Positions 52,784 to 63,383 of a stretch of 64,000 bases of DNA are shown here, piece by piece. Position numbers and translations under genes: made by a program. The stretch is from an uncultured Alphaproteobacteria bacterium (GTDB taxonomy: Bacteria; Pseudomonadota; Alphaproteobacteria; Caulobacterales; Caulobacteraceae). A model generated the notes under the pieces. It searched no databases. It saw only the letters and a program-made list of their open reading frames with translations, and was not told the origin of the DNA. The stretch lies in contig CAIVVM010000041.1 of assembly GCA_903909375.1 (NCBI GenBank), positions 1 to 64,000 of the forward strand, in the 5' to 3' direction. The stretch's first letter is position 1, and the number at the start of each line of letters is the position of its first letter.

Positions 52784-52825
52784 GTTTGGCCGAAACGAAG
52801 AGGGGCTGCAGCGGCCATGCCGTGC

Positions 52826-52877
52826 GACCCCTCATCCGTCAGCCTGCCGCCACCACCTTCTCCCCCAAGGAGAGAAG
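52826..52877 (-). repeat. Palindromic repeat family B, copy 4 (diverged)
   Basis: On the minus strand: outer hairpin CTTCTC...GAGAAG, GTGG, a degenerate inner part, then the conserved GACGGATGAGGGGTC tail. The outer stem differs from other copies at paired positions while keeping pairing. It lies between the convergent recQ and TonB-receptor genes. Confidence 0.78.
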
Positions 52878-52895
52878 GCAGATTGCGCAATCTGC

Positions 52896-55145
52896 CTAGA
52901 ACTTGGCCTTCACTTCCACACCGATCGTGCGCGGGTCGTTGACGAAACCGGTCAGGTTGTTGAAGTCGATGCCGCCTTCGAGGCTTTTGTCGTTGGTGAT
53001 GTTGCGGCCGAAGGCTGCGACCTCCCAGGCTTCGCCCGGCGCGCGATAGCCGATGCGCAGGCCGCCTTCCAGCAGCTTGGCGTCGTTGTACTCGGCCGAT
53101 TCGTAGAGGAAGAAGTTGATCTTCGAGCGATAGGCCCAGTCGCTGAAGACGAACACCGAACCTTCACCCACCGGCCAGGAGTAGCCGGCTGTCACGCTGG
53201 CGATCCAGCGCGGCGCGTTGGGCAGGTTGTTGCCGTCGATCCGCACGGTGCCGGCGATGGGGCCGGCCGGATCACGAACGGTGCAGCCGCTGCCGCAAGG
53301 CTGGGTGAAGAGCGCCGGATCCTGGAGTTCCGTGTGATTGTAGGACAGGCCGGCCGTCAGCATCAGGCGATCCACCGGCTCGGCCTCGGCGTTGAACTCG
53401 AAGCCGTAGCCCGTCGCCTTGTCGGCGTTCAGCAGGCGGTTGAAGTTCGCGCCGCCGCCGACCGCTGTCACCTGCAGATCGTTGGCGCGATAGTAGAAGA
53501 CGCTGGCGTCAAAACGTGCGCGCCCTTCCGCCGCCGTCCCCTTCACACCGGCTTCGTAGGACATCACGGTCTCTTTCTTGGCGACCGAGAGGGTGTCGCC
53601 GAACACCAGGCGACCCTGGATCGACGGCGCGCGGTAACCGCGGGCGACGCGGGCGTATAGGTTCAGGTCTTCCGTCGCCGCATAGGTGGCGCTGACGTTG
53701 AAGCTGACGTCGCTGGAGTTGGGGCTGGTGCGCAGGACGGCCGTGTTGGGCGCACCGAAGGGCGAGCGGGTGCGCTGGGCCAGGAAGTCCTTGCTGTCGT
53801 CGGAATAGCGGATGCCGCCAGCGACGTTCAGCTGTTCGGAGACGTCATAGTCGAGGTTGGCGAAGACGGCCCAGCTCTCTGTCTTCTGGCTCTGGTAAGC
53901 GCGACCATCGAGGGCGCCGCCTGCCAGGGTGTTGAAGCTGTAACTGTCGATCTTGATGCTTTCGTTGAAGTAGAAGGCGCCAACCGTATAGCCCAGCGGG
54001 CCGTTGTCGCCGGCCAGCCGGATTTCCTGGGTGAACTGGCCGTGGAAGGGCACGCCATCGGCGCTTTCCGACGGGAAGGGAATGAAGCCGGGGCCGAACG
54101 GCGGGGCGAACGAGGCGCCGAAGCCGCCGTCGATATCCGCACGGCTGTAGGTGTCGACGCGCTCGTAGGCGGTGATCGAAGTCAGCGCCGGCATGCCGTC
54201 GCCGAAGTGATAGGTGAGCTTCAGGTTGGCGCCGGAGGATTCCACCTTCTGGATGGCGCGGCTCTGGGCGTCCTGGCTGATGGTGTCGCGCTTGAAGCCT
54301 GTGGCGAAGTTGTTCGTGCCCCTCTGGATGATGTTGGCGCGGAACACGCGCGGTGTTCCGTTCAGGTGCTGATAATGCAGGTTCAGCAGCGCGCTGAACT
54401 CGGCGGTGGGCGTGTAGAGCAGCTGGCCGCGCAGGGCGTACTGGTCGTAGCCCTCCGAGTCGTTCTTGTCGCCAGAGCGCGTGTTGTCCACCCAGTCACT
54501 GCGGCGCTGGTAGAGGCCGGAGAGGCGGGCCGAGAGCACGTCGGCGACGATCGGGCCGGAGACTGCGCCTTCCAGGTTCATCGTGGAGAATGTGGCGTAG
54601 GAGGCTGAGCCGTAGCCTTCGAATTCCTTGGTCGGCTTGGCGCTTTCGAATTTCAGGACACCGGCCGGGGTGTTGCGGCCGAATAGGGTGCCCTGCGGGC
54701 CACGCAGCACTTCCACCTGGGCGATGTCGAACAGCGGGAAGCCCTTCAGCACCGGGTTTTCCAGCACCACCTCGTCATAGATGAAGGAGACCGGCTGACT
54801 GGCGTTGATATCGAAATCGGTGTTGCCGAGGCCGCGGATGTAGGGCCGCGGGAAGGTGCGGCCGAAGCTGGATTCCAGTGTCAGACTGGGAATGCGGGCC
54901 GACAGCATGCGGATGTCGCCGCCGCCCGAGCGGATGGCGTCCAGCTTCTGGCCGCTCACCGCCGTCACCGACAAGGGCACGTCGTTGATGTTTTCCGACT
55001 TCTTCTGGGCTGTGACGATCACTTCGCCGAGGGTGGTGGCATCATCAGCGGCCGCAGCCGTGTGCGGCGCGGCAAGCGCCAGGGCGAATGCGGAAAGGGA
55101 CACACTGGCAACGAGCATGGCGCGGATCGACGCGGGCGACTTCAT
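52896..55145 (-). CDS. TonB-dependent receptor
   Basis: A 749-residue outer-membrane transporter. A signal peptide (cleavage near AAAADD, about residue 32) is followed by a TonB-box-like LGEVIVTAQKKSENINDVPLSVTAV (landmarks GEVIVTAQK), a plug domain (IRMLSARIPSLTLE, RPYIRGLGNTDF, VLRGPQGTLFGRNTPAGVLKF) and a long barrel ending EVKAKF with terminal Phe. The plug resembles receptors for complex iron chelates, sugars or aromatic compounds seen in sphingomonads and caulobacters; the ligand is unknown. It is divergent from a TPR/hydroxylase-like gene across 193 nt. Confidence 0.94.
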   Translation of the reverse strand: MKSPASIRAMLVASVSLSAFALALAAPHTAAAADDATTLGEVIVTAQKKSENINDVPLSVTAVSGQKLDAIRSGGGDIRMLSARIPSLTLESSFGRTFPRPYIRGLGNTDFDINASQPVSFIYDEVVLENPVLKGFPLFDIAQVEVLRGPQGTLFGRNTPAGVLKFESAKPTKEFEGYGSASYATFSTMNLEGAVSGPIVADVLSARLSGLYQRRSDWVDNTRSGDKNDSEGYDQYALRGQLLYTPTAEFSALLNLHYQHLNGTPRVFRANIIQRGTNNFATGFKRDTISQDAQSRAIQKVESSGANLKLTYHFGDGMPALTSITAYERVDTYSRADIDGGFGASFAPPFGPGFIPFPSESADGVPFHGQFTQEIRLAGDNGPLGYTVGAFYFNESIKIDSYSFNTLAGGALDGRAYQSQKTESWAVFANLDYDVSEQLNVAGGIRYSDDSKDFLAQRTRSPFGAPNTAVLRTSPNSSDVSFNVSATYAATEDLNLYARVARGYRAPSIQGRLVFGDTLSVAKKETVMSYEAGVKGTAAEGRARFDASVFYYRANDLQVTAVGGGANFNRLLNADKATGYGFEFNAEAEPVDRLMLTAGLSYNHTELQDPALFTQPCGSGCTVRDPAGPIAGTVRIDGNNLPNAPRWIASVTAGYSWPVGEGSVFVFSDWAYRSKINFFLYESAEYNDAKLLEGGLRIGYRAPGEAWEVAAFGRNITNDKSLEGGIDFNNLTGFVNDPRTIGVEVKAKF

Positions 55146-55338
55146 TTGTTGAGACCTCTGGCGTTGTTCGGCGAAGGGGAAGCCTCGCCTTCCGACGGTT
55201 CTGCTACACCAAGGCTGGCTGTTTCGGCTTCGAACTTGACGCCTGTGTCACAATTCTGTCGGGGTGCGTGCTCAGCAGGCAACAGTCGGTGGAATCACAG
55301 GCATGCGGTATGGCGGAACGAGCTGAGGAGAGCGCCTT

Positions 55339-56487
55339 GTGAATGACATCGAAATGAACGCGCTGGGCGCACAAGGGATGGCGGCGCTGGCGCGTGGTGG
55401 AAATGCCGAGGCGTTGCGATGCTTCAACGCCATCGTCGAGGCCGGACGCGCTGACGGAACCGTCTGGGTGGCGCTCGCCCTTGCCCGGCAGGCGTTTGGC
55501 GATCCTGAAGGCACGGCTCATGCGCTGGATGCGGCGCTGAAACTGGAGCCCCAGAACGTCCGGGCCCTGTTGATGAAGGGCGACCTGATGGCCGCCGCCG
55601 GCGACCGGCGCGCCGCTGTCAGCTTTTATGGTGCGGCGCTGGATCTGGTCCCTGATACCGCGGGCCTGCCGCCCGAGGCGATTTCCGAGATGGACCGGGT
55701 ACGTGGCGCGCGCGACCGGCTGAATGAGGTCCTGCACGCTGACCTGACGCGCGGACTGTTGTCGCGGGGCTATGATCCTGCCAACGCCAGTCCCCGATTC
55801 AACGAGTCCCTCGACCTGCTGGCGGGTCGCAAACGGCGATACATCCAGGAGCCGCGGTCGTACTTCTTCCCCGGGCTACCGACGATCCAGGTCTATCCGC
55901 GCGAAAGCTTCCCCTGGCTGGATGCCATCGAGGCGGCGACCGCAGACATTCTGGCCGAGCTTCAGGCCCTCATGGCCGATGGCCCGGACATTTTCGCGCC
56001 CTACATTGAAGCTGAGGTCAATCGCCCGGCCACCCAGGCCGACCTGCTGGATGACGACACATGGACGGCTTGCTACCTCTGGCGTGACGGCGCGCCGGTC
56101 CCGGAGATTGCGGCGCGTTGCCCCAGGACCATGGCGGCGCTCGAACACGCCCCGCTGGAGCGGATCGCGGGACGCTCGCCTTTCGCGCTTTTCTCAAAGC
56201 TGACTCCCGGCGCCGTGATCGCCCCACACACCGGGTTTCACAACTCGCGACTGGTCGTGCACCTGCCGCTGATTGCGCCCAAGGGCTGCTGGTTCCGGGT
56301 CGGCAACGAGACCCTGACCTGGGAAACGGGAAAGGCCTTCGTCTTCGACGACACCATCGAGCACGAGGCCGCCAACGAGAGCGCGGAGACGCGCATCGTG
56401 CTGATCTTCAACATCTGGCGACCGGAACTCACGGAGGCCGAGCAGGGGCTGGTGGCCAGCTTGATGGAGGGCATCGCGGGGCTATAG
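55339..56487 (+). CDS. TPR protein with aspartyl/asparaginyl beta-hydroxylase domain
   Basis: A 382-residue protein. Residues 1-120 form tetratricopeptide-like helices (ALGAQGMAALARGGNAEAL, VWVALALARQAFGDPEGT). Residues about 170-380 form an Asp/Asn beta-hydroxylase (AspH/LpxO-type) fold with iron ligands His297 in IAPHTGFHNSRLVVHLPL and His342 in DDTIEHEAAN; an Arg in ETRIVLIFNIWRP likely binds 2-oxoglutarate. The start is GTG with GAGGAG 8 nt upstream. Such proteins occur near TonB receptors in caulobacters and sphingomonads and may modify proteins or peptides. The substrate is unknown. Confidence 0.87.
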   Translation: MNDIEMNALGAQGMAALARGGNAEALRCFNAIVEAGRADGTVWVALALARQAFGDPEGTAHALDAALKLEPQNVRALLMKGDLMAAAGDRRAAVSFYGAALDLVPDTAGLPPEAISEMDRVRGARDRLNEVLHADLTRGLLSRGYDPANASPRFNESLDLLAGRKRRYIQEPRSYFFPGLPTIQVYPRESFPWLDAIEAATADILAELQALMADGPDIFAPYIEAEVNRPATQADLLDDDTWTACYLWRDGAPVPEIAARCPRTMAALEHAPLERIAGRSPFALFSKLTPGAVIAPHTGFHNSRLVVHLPLIAPKGCWFRVGNETLTWETGKAFVFDDTIEHEAANESAETRIVLIFNIWRPELTEAEQGLVASLMEGIAGL

Positions 56488-56561
56488 GGCTTTACTCAGC
56501 GGGAACCATCCGCCACAGACCGCGCTCCCTCATGTGTGTGCACGAGAAAAGGCCCCTCCCC

Positions 56562-57095
56562 ATGGACCTATCCAAAATCCCCGTCGGCGTAAATCCACCC
56601 TACGATGTCAACGCCATCATCGAGATCCCGCAAGGTGGTGAGCCGGTGAAGTACGAGATCGACAAGGAAAGCGGCGCCCTCTTCGTCGACCGGTTCCTGC
56701 ACACGGCGATGTTCTACCCGGGCAACTATGGTTTCATCCCGCACACCCTCGCCGACGACGGCGACCCGATGGATATCATCGTGGTGGGCCAGACCCCGGT
56801 GGTTCCGGGCGCGATCATCCGCGCCCGACCCATTGGTTGCCTCATGATGACGGACGAAGCCGGCGGCGACGAAAAGGTGCTGGCGGTGCCGGTGGATGCG
56901 CTGCACCCGTTCTACACCGGCGTGGATAGCTGGCGCTCGCTGCCCAAGATCCTGACCGAGCAGATCGCCCACTTCTTCCAGCACTACAAGGACCTGGAAA
57001 AGGGCAAGTCGGTAGAGATCAGCCGCTGGGCCGACGCCGAGGAGACCGCCGAACTGATCCGGCAGTCCATCGAGCGCTACAAGGTGGCGGGTTAG
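56562..57095 (+). CDS. ppa: Inorganic pyrophosphatase
   Basis: Hydrolyses pyrophosphate and drives biosynthetic reactions to completion. From ATG 56562 it has 177 residues, the usual family I size. Signatures: EIPQGGEPVKYEIDKESG, the DGDPMDIIV signature with metal-binding Asp residues, and the C-terminal FFQHYKDLEKGK. An in-frame ATG 30 nt upstream (MCVHEKRPLP) is unlikely, as the standard protein starts MDLSKIPVG. It ends overlapping the stop of trmB on the opposite strand by 4 nt. Confidence 0.96.
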   Translation: MDLSKIPVGVNPPYDVNAIIEIPQGGEPVKYEIDKESGALFVDRFLHTAMFYPGNYGFIPHTLADDGDPMDIIVVGQTPVVPGAIIRARPIGCLMMTDEAGGDEKVLAVPVDALHPFYTGVDSWRSLPKILTEQIAHFFQHYKDLEKGKSVEISRWADAEETAELIRQSIERYKVAG

Positions 57096-57766
57096 GTTCT
57101 GAGGAAATCCAGGAACACAGGCGCGCAATCGCCGAGGCGTTTTTCCTCATAGCGGGTGGTTATGTGGTCGGCGGGCGGGTTGCGCCAGTCGCTGGCCTGA
57201 TCGGCCGTCCAGTCAAAGGCGGGATTGGCAGAAATGACCTCCAGCGCCCAGTCCACATAGTGGGCGACGTCGCTGGCGAACCGCAATCGCCCGCCCCGCT
57301 TCAGCAGGCGCGCGAAGTCCTCGACTGTGTCGGTCTGAACCAGACGGCGCTTGTGGTGCCGGGCTTTGGGCCAGGGGTCCGGGAACAGGATGAACACGCG
57401 ATCCAGGCAGGCGTCGGGTAGCCGCGCGATCAGTTCACGGACATCGCCATCCTGGAGGCGCACGTTGTTCAGCAACTGCTCATCGATGTGGCGCACAGCG
57501 CTGGCGACGCCGTTCAGGAAGGGTTCTGCGCCAAGGATCAACACGTCCGGCGCCCGCGCTGCCTGGGCGGCCATATGCTCGCCGCCGCCGAACCCGATCT
57601 CCAGCCAGACCTCTCGGGCGTCGGGCATCAGCGCCGGGAGGTCGACGGCGCCCGCCGGTATCCGAAGGCCCGGCAGGCGGCTTTCCACAAGAGCCGCCTG
57701 TCGCGGCTTGATGGGGCGCGACTTCAGCCGGCCATAAGATCTAAGCAGGGGGTGGGCGTCGGACAT
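57092..57766 (-). CDS. trmB: tRNA (guanine-N7-)-methyltransferase
   Basis: Methylates G46 of the tRNA variable loop. The 224-residue protein has the SAM motif WLEIGFGGGEHM (about 55-66), the acidic INNVRLQDGDVREL-like segment, and the TrmB signature FPDPWPKARHHKRRLVQ. The ATG at 57766 (MSDAHPLLRSYGR) is preferred because the longer open frame adds 20 atypical residues. It is the last gene of the leftward metK-YkvA-trmB group. Confidence 0.95.
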   Translation of the reverse strand: MSDAHPLLRSYGRLKSRPIKPRQAALVESRLPGLRIPAGAVDLPALMPDAREVWLEIGFGGGEHMAAQAARAPDVLILGAEPFLNGVASAVRHIDEQLLNNVRLQDGDVRELIARLPDACLDRVFILFPDPWPKARHHKRRLVQTDTVEDFARLLKRGGRLRFASDVAHYVDWALEVISANPAFDWTADQASDWRNPPADHITTRYEEKRLGDCAPVFLDFLRT

Positions 57767-57782
57767 GGCGCCGTCTAGCTCA

Positions 57783-58154
57783 TCACGCCTGCGGCGTGAA
57801 CAGCCAGAGTCCGGCCGCGCCTGCAAGTCCCAGCCAGATCAGGATCACGACAACCCCTGCGACGCGGCTGACCGGTCGATCCGCAGCCGCCTCTGCCGCG
57901 GCGCGATTAGCAATCATCACCTCTGGCGGGACAAGCCTGAGCGTCAGCCAGAGCCCCGCCGGGACGATCAATAGGTCATCCAGAAGGCCCAGTACCGGAA
58001 TGAAATCCGGTATCAGGTCGATGGGCGACAGCGCGTAGGCCGCGACCGCGAGCCCAAGAGCCTTGGCGTACCAGGGAGTCCGGGGATCGCGCGCGGCCAG
58101 CCAGACCGCGTGGGTGTCGCGTTTGAGCGACCGTGCCCACGCACCCAGGCTCAC
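57783..58154 (-). CDS. YkvA family (DUF1232) membrane protein
   Basis: A 123-residue protein with the DUF1232 core [38 protein letters not shown] (landmarks [10 protein letters not shown] and GLLDD) and a C-terminal hydrophobic helix ([21 protein letters not shown]), so it is anchored in the inner membrane. The start is GTG. It lies 6 nt after metK and 16 nt before trmB, consistent with one transcript. It is the second YkvA-type protein in the window (the other is at 31464). Function unknown. Confidence 0.87.
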   Translation of the reverse strand: MSLGAWARSLKRDTHAVWLAARDPRTPWYAKALGLAVAAYALSPIDLIPDFIPVLGLLDDLLIVPAGLWLTLRLVPPEVMIANRAAAEAAADRPVSRVAGVVVILIWLGLAGAAGLWLFTPQA

Positions 58155-58160
58155 GGCGGG

Positions 58161-59381
<1,221 letters not shown>

Positions 59382-59443
59382 GGGGTCGGGCTCCGGAATC
59401 TGGGGGAACAGGAATGCTGGCGGGAACCAATGTGGCGCAAGCC

Positions 59444-59461
59444 TATAAAGAAATCCTTATA
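59444..59461. promoter_or_regulatory. Near-perfect palindrome upstream of metK
   Basis: TATAAAGAAATCCTTATA: arms TATAAAGA and TCCTTATA pair at seven of eight positions, with AA between. It is AT-rich in a GC-rich setting and lies 63-80 nt before the metK ATG, abutting the lnt stop. The form resembles operators of ArsR-type regulators of methionine/SAM metabolism in alphaproteobacteria; the regulator identity is inferred. Confidence 0.5.
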
Positions 59462-61060
59462 TCATGCCAAGGGCGAGCCTGAACCCAGGTCGGGACGCGC
59501 CGATCGACGACGTCTGCGGCCTGCAAGCCCGGCGCCAATCGACAGGGCCACCATTCCAAAAAAGAGACCGTCGCCAATGCGGCTATAAAGGGTGGGCGCC
59601 GCCGGTGCAGGCAGGCGCGCATCGATCACACCGGCTCGACCTAGTTCGAGCCTCAACCCCGGCAGTACCCGGCCCTGAGCATCAATGACCGCCGAGACCC
59701 CGGTGGGTGTGGACCGCACCATAGGCAGACCCTGCTCGATGGCCCGATAGCTTGCGATGTTGAGATGTTGCCAGGGGCCGCTGGTGGCGCCGAACCAGGC
59801 ATCGTTCGAGATGTTGAGTATCCAGGCGGGTCTGGTTCCGCCGGACCCCAGCCCGGGAAATAGCGCTTCGTAGCAGATCAGAGGCTGCATCGCCGGAATT
59901 CCGGGGATCAGGAGCGGGCCTGGTCGGGGGCCGGGCGTGAAATCCTCCGGCATGCGAACGAGGCTGCGAATGCCCAGGCGACCTGCCAGATCACCCAGCG
60001 GCAGAAACTCGCCAAACGGCACCAGTCGATACTTGTCATAGTGACCCGTGACCTGAAGCGTCTGCCCATCGCGCTGAAACGCCATCAGGGTGTTGAAGTA
60101 GCGATAGTCTCCTTCCGCCGTCGGTTCGACGCGGTTTGCGCCCATCAGCAGGTGCTGGCCTGGCTTGAGGGCGTCGCGCAGGCGCGGGGCATAGGGCGAT
60201 CCTGGCGCAATCAGGTCGTTGATAACCGCCGGCAGGGCGCCCTCGGGCCAGATGATAAGGTCCGGGACCCCGGACGCCGGGCGCTGCGTCAGGTCGACAT
60301 AGTCCTGAAAGACCTGATCAAGATTTTCGGCCTTCCACTTTTCCTTCTGGTCGATATCGGCTTGCACGATGCGGATCAGCGGTGCGTCCGGCGTGTATAG
60401 CGTGCGTTCGGAGGCAGCCAGCCGGCCGGCTCCTCCGGCGAATAGGCCGATCAGCGCTATGCTCGCCGCCATCATCGCCCCCGCCTGGGCAAGGCGGGGC
60501 ATTGGCAGCATCAGAAGCGCCGGCGTGGCGCTGATCGCAAGGGTGATCCAGGTCAGGCCATAGGCGCCGACGAGCGCGGCCGCCTGTGACGGCGCGCTGC
60601 CCGCCCGCCAGCTCTCACCCACCAGGTTCCAGGGGAACCCTGTGAGCACATGGCCCCGTAGCCACTCGGCCACGGCGAAAACACCGGCGAAAACCAGAAC
60701 CTTCCAGACGCCGCCCGGCCGAGCCAGCCGGTAACCCAGACCAGCCAACCCCCAGAAAAGCGACAGCCCGCTCGCCATGAGTACAACCGCGAAGGGGGCC
60801 ATCCAGCCGTAGACCCTTGGGTCCACCAGAAAAGGCTCAGCGATCCACCAGGTGGAGATCCCGAAGTAGCCCAGCCCGGCCAGCCACCCGAGCCAGAAAC
60901 TGGACCTCAGAGGCCGTGCGCTGGTGACGGTTTCCAGCCTGAGCAGAATCAGACTGTAGCCCAGAAGACCCACGGCTACTCCAAACGGTGGATGCGCCAG
61001 GCCGGCCGCGAGACCGCCAAGCAGGGCCGTGAGCGGCGCATACCAGATAGGGCGGGTCAC
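59462..61060 (-). CDS. lnt: Apolipoprotein N-acyltransferase
   Basis: Adds the third acyl chain to bacterial lipoproteins at the periplasmic face of the inner membrane. The 532-residue protein has about seven or eight membrane helices and a nitrilase-like domain with the catalytic triad: Glu (about 272) in IIWPEGALP, Lys (about 342) in HYDKYRLVPFGEFLP, and Cys (about 396) in PLICYEALFPG. It follows corC by 7 nt. The window's predicted lipoproteins (1668 and 46387) are possible substrates. Confidence 0.95.
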   Translation of the reverse strand: MTRPIWYAPLTALLGGLAAGLAHPPFGVAVGLLGYSLILLRLETVTSARPLRSSFWLGWLAGLGYFGISTWWIAEPFLVDPRVYGWMAPFAVVLMASGLSLFWGLAGLGYRLARPGGVWKVLVFAGVFAVAEWLRGHVLTGFPWNLVGESWRAGSAPSQAAALVGAYGLTWITLAISATPALLMLPMPRLAQAGAMMAASIALIGLFAGGAGRLAASERTLYTPDAPLIRIVQADIDQKEKWKAENLDQVFQDYVDLTQRPASGVPDLIIWPEGALPAVINDLIAPGSPYAPRLRDALKPGQHLLMGANRVEPTAEGDYRYFNTLMAFQRDGQTLQVTGHYDKYRLVPFGEFLPLGDLAGRLGIRSLVRMPEDFTPGPRPGPLLIPGIPAMQPLICYEALFPGLGSGGTRPAWILNISNDAWFGATSGPWQHLNIASYRAIEQGLPMVRSTPTGVSAVIDAQGRVLPGLRLELGRAGVIDARLPAPAAPTLYSRIGDGLFFGMVALSIGAGLAGRRRRRSARPDLGSGSPLA

Positions 61061-61067
61061 CTGGACC

Positions 61068-61961
61068 TCAGCTTGCGATCGTTGTGCGGGCCGTCGAACG
61101 GTGCACGCGAACGCGGGTCACCCGCCGCGGGGAGGCGGCCAGAACCTCCAGAGTATAGCCGTCCGGATGCTCGATCCGTTCGCGTCGCTTCGGCACACGA
61201 CCGGCCAGCGCATTGATCAGACCGGCCACCGTATCGATTTCCTCGTCCAGGTCCTCCGGCGCCAGATCTACACCCTCTCCGATGGCCTGCTCCAGCTCTT
61301 CCAGCGGCGCGCGACCGTCGACAATCCAGCCATCGTCGTCCTCAACCACCGGCATGTAGGCCTGATCACTCTCGTCGTCGTGCTCGTCCTCGATATCGCC
61401 GACCAGCGTTTCCAGCAGGTCCTCCAGCGTCACGAGACCGTCGACGCCGCCGAACTCGTCTATGACCAAAGCCATGTGACTGCGCTTGGCCCTCATGGTG
61501 GTCAGCAGCCGCGTTGCGGCCATCGACGGAGGCACATAGAGCACCTCGCGGACCAGGCTGTGGCGGCTCGTCAGGATACGGTCCGTGGGTTTCGGCTTCC
61601 GGGTCGTGCGGGCCAGAAGCTTGAAGACGTCCTTGACATGAACCACGCCCACCGGCTCATCGAGTGTGTCGCGATAAACCGGCATGCGACTGTGCTCGGC
61701 GTCCACGAATCGCGCCACCAGCTCGGCGAAGGTGCTGCTGCGGTCCACGCCAACAATGTCCGTGCGCGGCTTCATAACATCTTCCACCCGCAAGGCCTGG
61801 AATGCGCGCGCCTGGGTGACCAGTTCGCCACCGGTTTCCATGGTCGGGTCCGGCCCATCGTCCGCGGCATGTTCCGTTGTTCGGCGAAAGGCGTCGAACA
61901 GCTCCGCCAGGCCCCGCCAGAGGCGCGAGCCATTTCGACGGGATCGATCAGGATCGGTCAT
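61068..61961 (-). CDS. corC: CorC/HlyC-family CBS-domain protein
   Basis: A 297-residue cytosolic protein. Two CBS domains (QALRVEDVMKPRTDIVGVD; LVREVLYVPPSMAATRLLTTM) with HMALVIDEFGGVDGLVTLEDLLETLVGDIEDE are followed by the CorC_HlyC domain (DGWIVDGRAPLEELEQAIG, TVAGLINALAGRVPKRRE). It lacks the membrane CNNM domain, as in CorC, which is linked to magnesium/cobalt efflux. The ATG at 61961 overlaps ybeY by 14 nt. The ybeZ-ybeY-corC-lnt order is the classic one. Confidence 0.92.
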   Translation of the reverse strand: MTDPDRSRRNGSRLWRGLAELFDAFRRTTEHAADDGPDPTMETGGELVTQARAFQALRVEDVMKPRTDIVGVDRSSTFAELVARFVDAEHSRMPVYRDTLDEPVGVVHVKDVFKLLARTTRKPKPTDRILTSRHSLVREVLYVPPSMAATRLLTTMRAKRSHMALVIDEFGGVDGLVTLEDLLETLVGDIEDEHDDESDQAYMPVVEDDDGWIVDGRAPLEELEQAIGEGVDLAPEDLDEEIDTVAGLINALAGRVPKRRERIEHPDGYTLEVLAASPRRVTRVRVHRSTARTTIAS

Positions 61962-62424
61962 GCTCTCCCTCGCCGGCGCCATAGGGGTCGGAAACCCCCA
62001 GCCTGGCCAGCACCGCACGCTCGAGGTCTTCCATGACCTCGGCTTCATCATCGCTCATGTGGTCGAATCCGAGAAGGTGCAGAACGCCATGCACCGTCAG
62101 ATGTTGTAAATGGTCCGCGAGTGATTTGCCCTGTTCGAAGGCCTCTCGGGCGCAGACCCCATAGGCCAGGGCGATGTCGCCCAGCAGATTTTCAGGATTT
62201 GGACCCGCCGGGAACGACAGCACGTTGGTGGGGGCCGACTTGTCGCGGAAGCGAGCGTTGAGGTCCTGAACCGAGGCGTCATCGGTCAGCAGCACGGAGA
62301 TGTTATCTCCCCCGGCGGGTTGATCTCCGGCCCCCAGCGCCGCCGCCGCCGCCGCCCGCACCAGCGTTTCGGCCTCAGGCAGGGCGTCAGTCCAGGCGGA
62401 ATACTCGACTTCGATGTCGATCAA
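61948..62424 (-). CDS. ybeY: Endoribonuclease YbeY (rRNA maturation)
   Basis: A single-strand endoribonuclease for 16S rRNA 3' processing and ribosome quality control. The 158-residue protein has the zinc motif HGVLHLLGFDH (about residues 112-122) with three His, preceded by NVLSFPAG and GDIALAYGV. The ATG overlaps the phoH stop by 4 nt and the 3' end overlaps corC by 14 nt, so translation is coupled. Confidence 0.96.
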   Translation of the reverse strand: MIDIEVEYSAWTDALPEAETLVRAAAAAALGAGDQPAGGDNISVLLTDDASVQDLNARFRDKSAPTNVLSFPAGPNPENLLGDIALAYGVCAREAFEQGKSLADHLQHLTVHGVLHLLGFDHMSDDEAEVMEDLERAVLARLGVSDPYGAGEGEHDRS

Positions 62425-63383
62425 ACTGTGCGCCCGCGCCTGGCCGCATCGTCGTCGTAGGCGCGCACGATACGCTCGACCAACGGATGTCGCACCACGT
62501 CCTCGGCTTCGAACCGGGTGACACCGATCCCTTTCACGCCCTCCAGCAGGCCGACGGCGTGAGCCAGACCGGAATCGTTCGGGTGCGGCAGATCGATCTG
62601 GGTGGGATCACCCGTGACCGCCATGCGCGAACCCTCGCCCAGCCGGGTCAGCACCATCTTCATCTGGGCGCGGGAAGCGTTCTGGGCCTCGTCGACGATC
62701 ACGAAGGCCTGACTCAGCGTGCGGCCGCGAAGGAAGGCGATGGGCGCGACCTCGATCTCGCCCTTTTCGCGGCGGCGGCGCAGTTGCTCGGCGCCAAGGA
62801 TATCGGTCAACGCCTCCCAGACCGGCGCCATATATGGATCGACCTTCTCGTTGAGATCGCCGGGCAGGAAGCCCAGCCGCTCGCCCGCTTCGACGGCTGG
62901 TCGCGAGACGATCAGGCGGTCCACGTCACCGCGCAACAGCATGCCCGCGCCATGGGCCACCGCCAGAAACGTCTTGCCGGTTCCTGCTGGACCAAGCCCG
63001 AACACCAGATCACAGCGCCCCAGCGCCTCAAGGTAGCGGGCCTGGTTTGGCGTCTTGGGCGCCACCTGGCCGCGACGACCCACTGGCAGGGACTGGCCGG
63101 CCGCGCCGCGCGCGCCGGTTCCGCCGCGAGCCTGCCCGATGGCAACCCGCACGTCAGCATCGGCGACTTCAAGACCCTGGTCGGCACGATCGGCGATGGC
63201 CTGGACGGCCTTCTTCGCCTGACCGCGGGCCCTGGTGTCGCCGCTGAGCGACACGCCGCCGCCAGGTGTTTCAACAAGAACGCCAAACGCGTCCTCGATC
63301 AGGGCTACATGTCGGCTGTTGGTTCCGGCCACCGCGCGGACTGCGACGTCGGACAGCGGGATGAACTCCGGCGCGCGGCTCAT
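62421..63383 (-). CDS. ybeZ: PhoH-like ATPase (YbeZ)
   Basis: A 320-residue P-loop NTPase of the PhoH family, a known functional partner of YbeY in rRNA processing. Walker A is GPAGTGKT (about residues 131-138); [40 protein letters not shown] carries Walker B and sensor residues (landmarks VDEAQN and TGDPTQ). The start overlaps the miaB stop by 4 nt, so miaB, ybeZ, ybeY and corC are translationally coupled. Confidence 0.94.
   Translation of the reverse strand: MSRAPEFIPLSDVAVRAVAGTNSRHVALIEDAFGVLVETPGGGVSLSGDTRARGQAKKAVQAIADRADQGLEVADADVRVAIGQARGGTGARGAAGQSLPVGRRGQVAPKTPNQARYLEALGRCDLVFGLGPAGTGKTFLAVAHGAGMLLRGDVDRLIVSRPAVEAGERLGFLPGDLNEKVDPYMAPVWEALTDILGAEQLRRRREKGEIEVAPIAFLRGRTLSQAFVIVDEAQNASRAQMKMVLTRLGEGSRMAVTGDPTQIDLPHPNDSGLAHAVGLLEGVKGIGVTRFEAEDVVRHPLVERIVRAYDDDAARRGRTV

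Noticed and set aside
55146-55338. Cobalamin riboswitch in front of the TonB receptor
   Set aside because: No B12-box-like GCCACTG core is present in the leader.
59382-59443. SAM riboswitch upstream of metK
   Set aside because: I could not find the conserved cores of SAM-I, SAM-II, SAM-V or SAM/SAH classes in the short leader.
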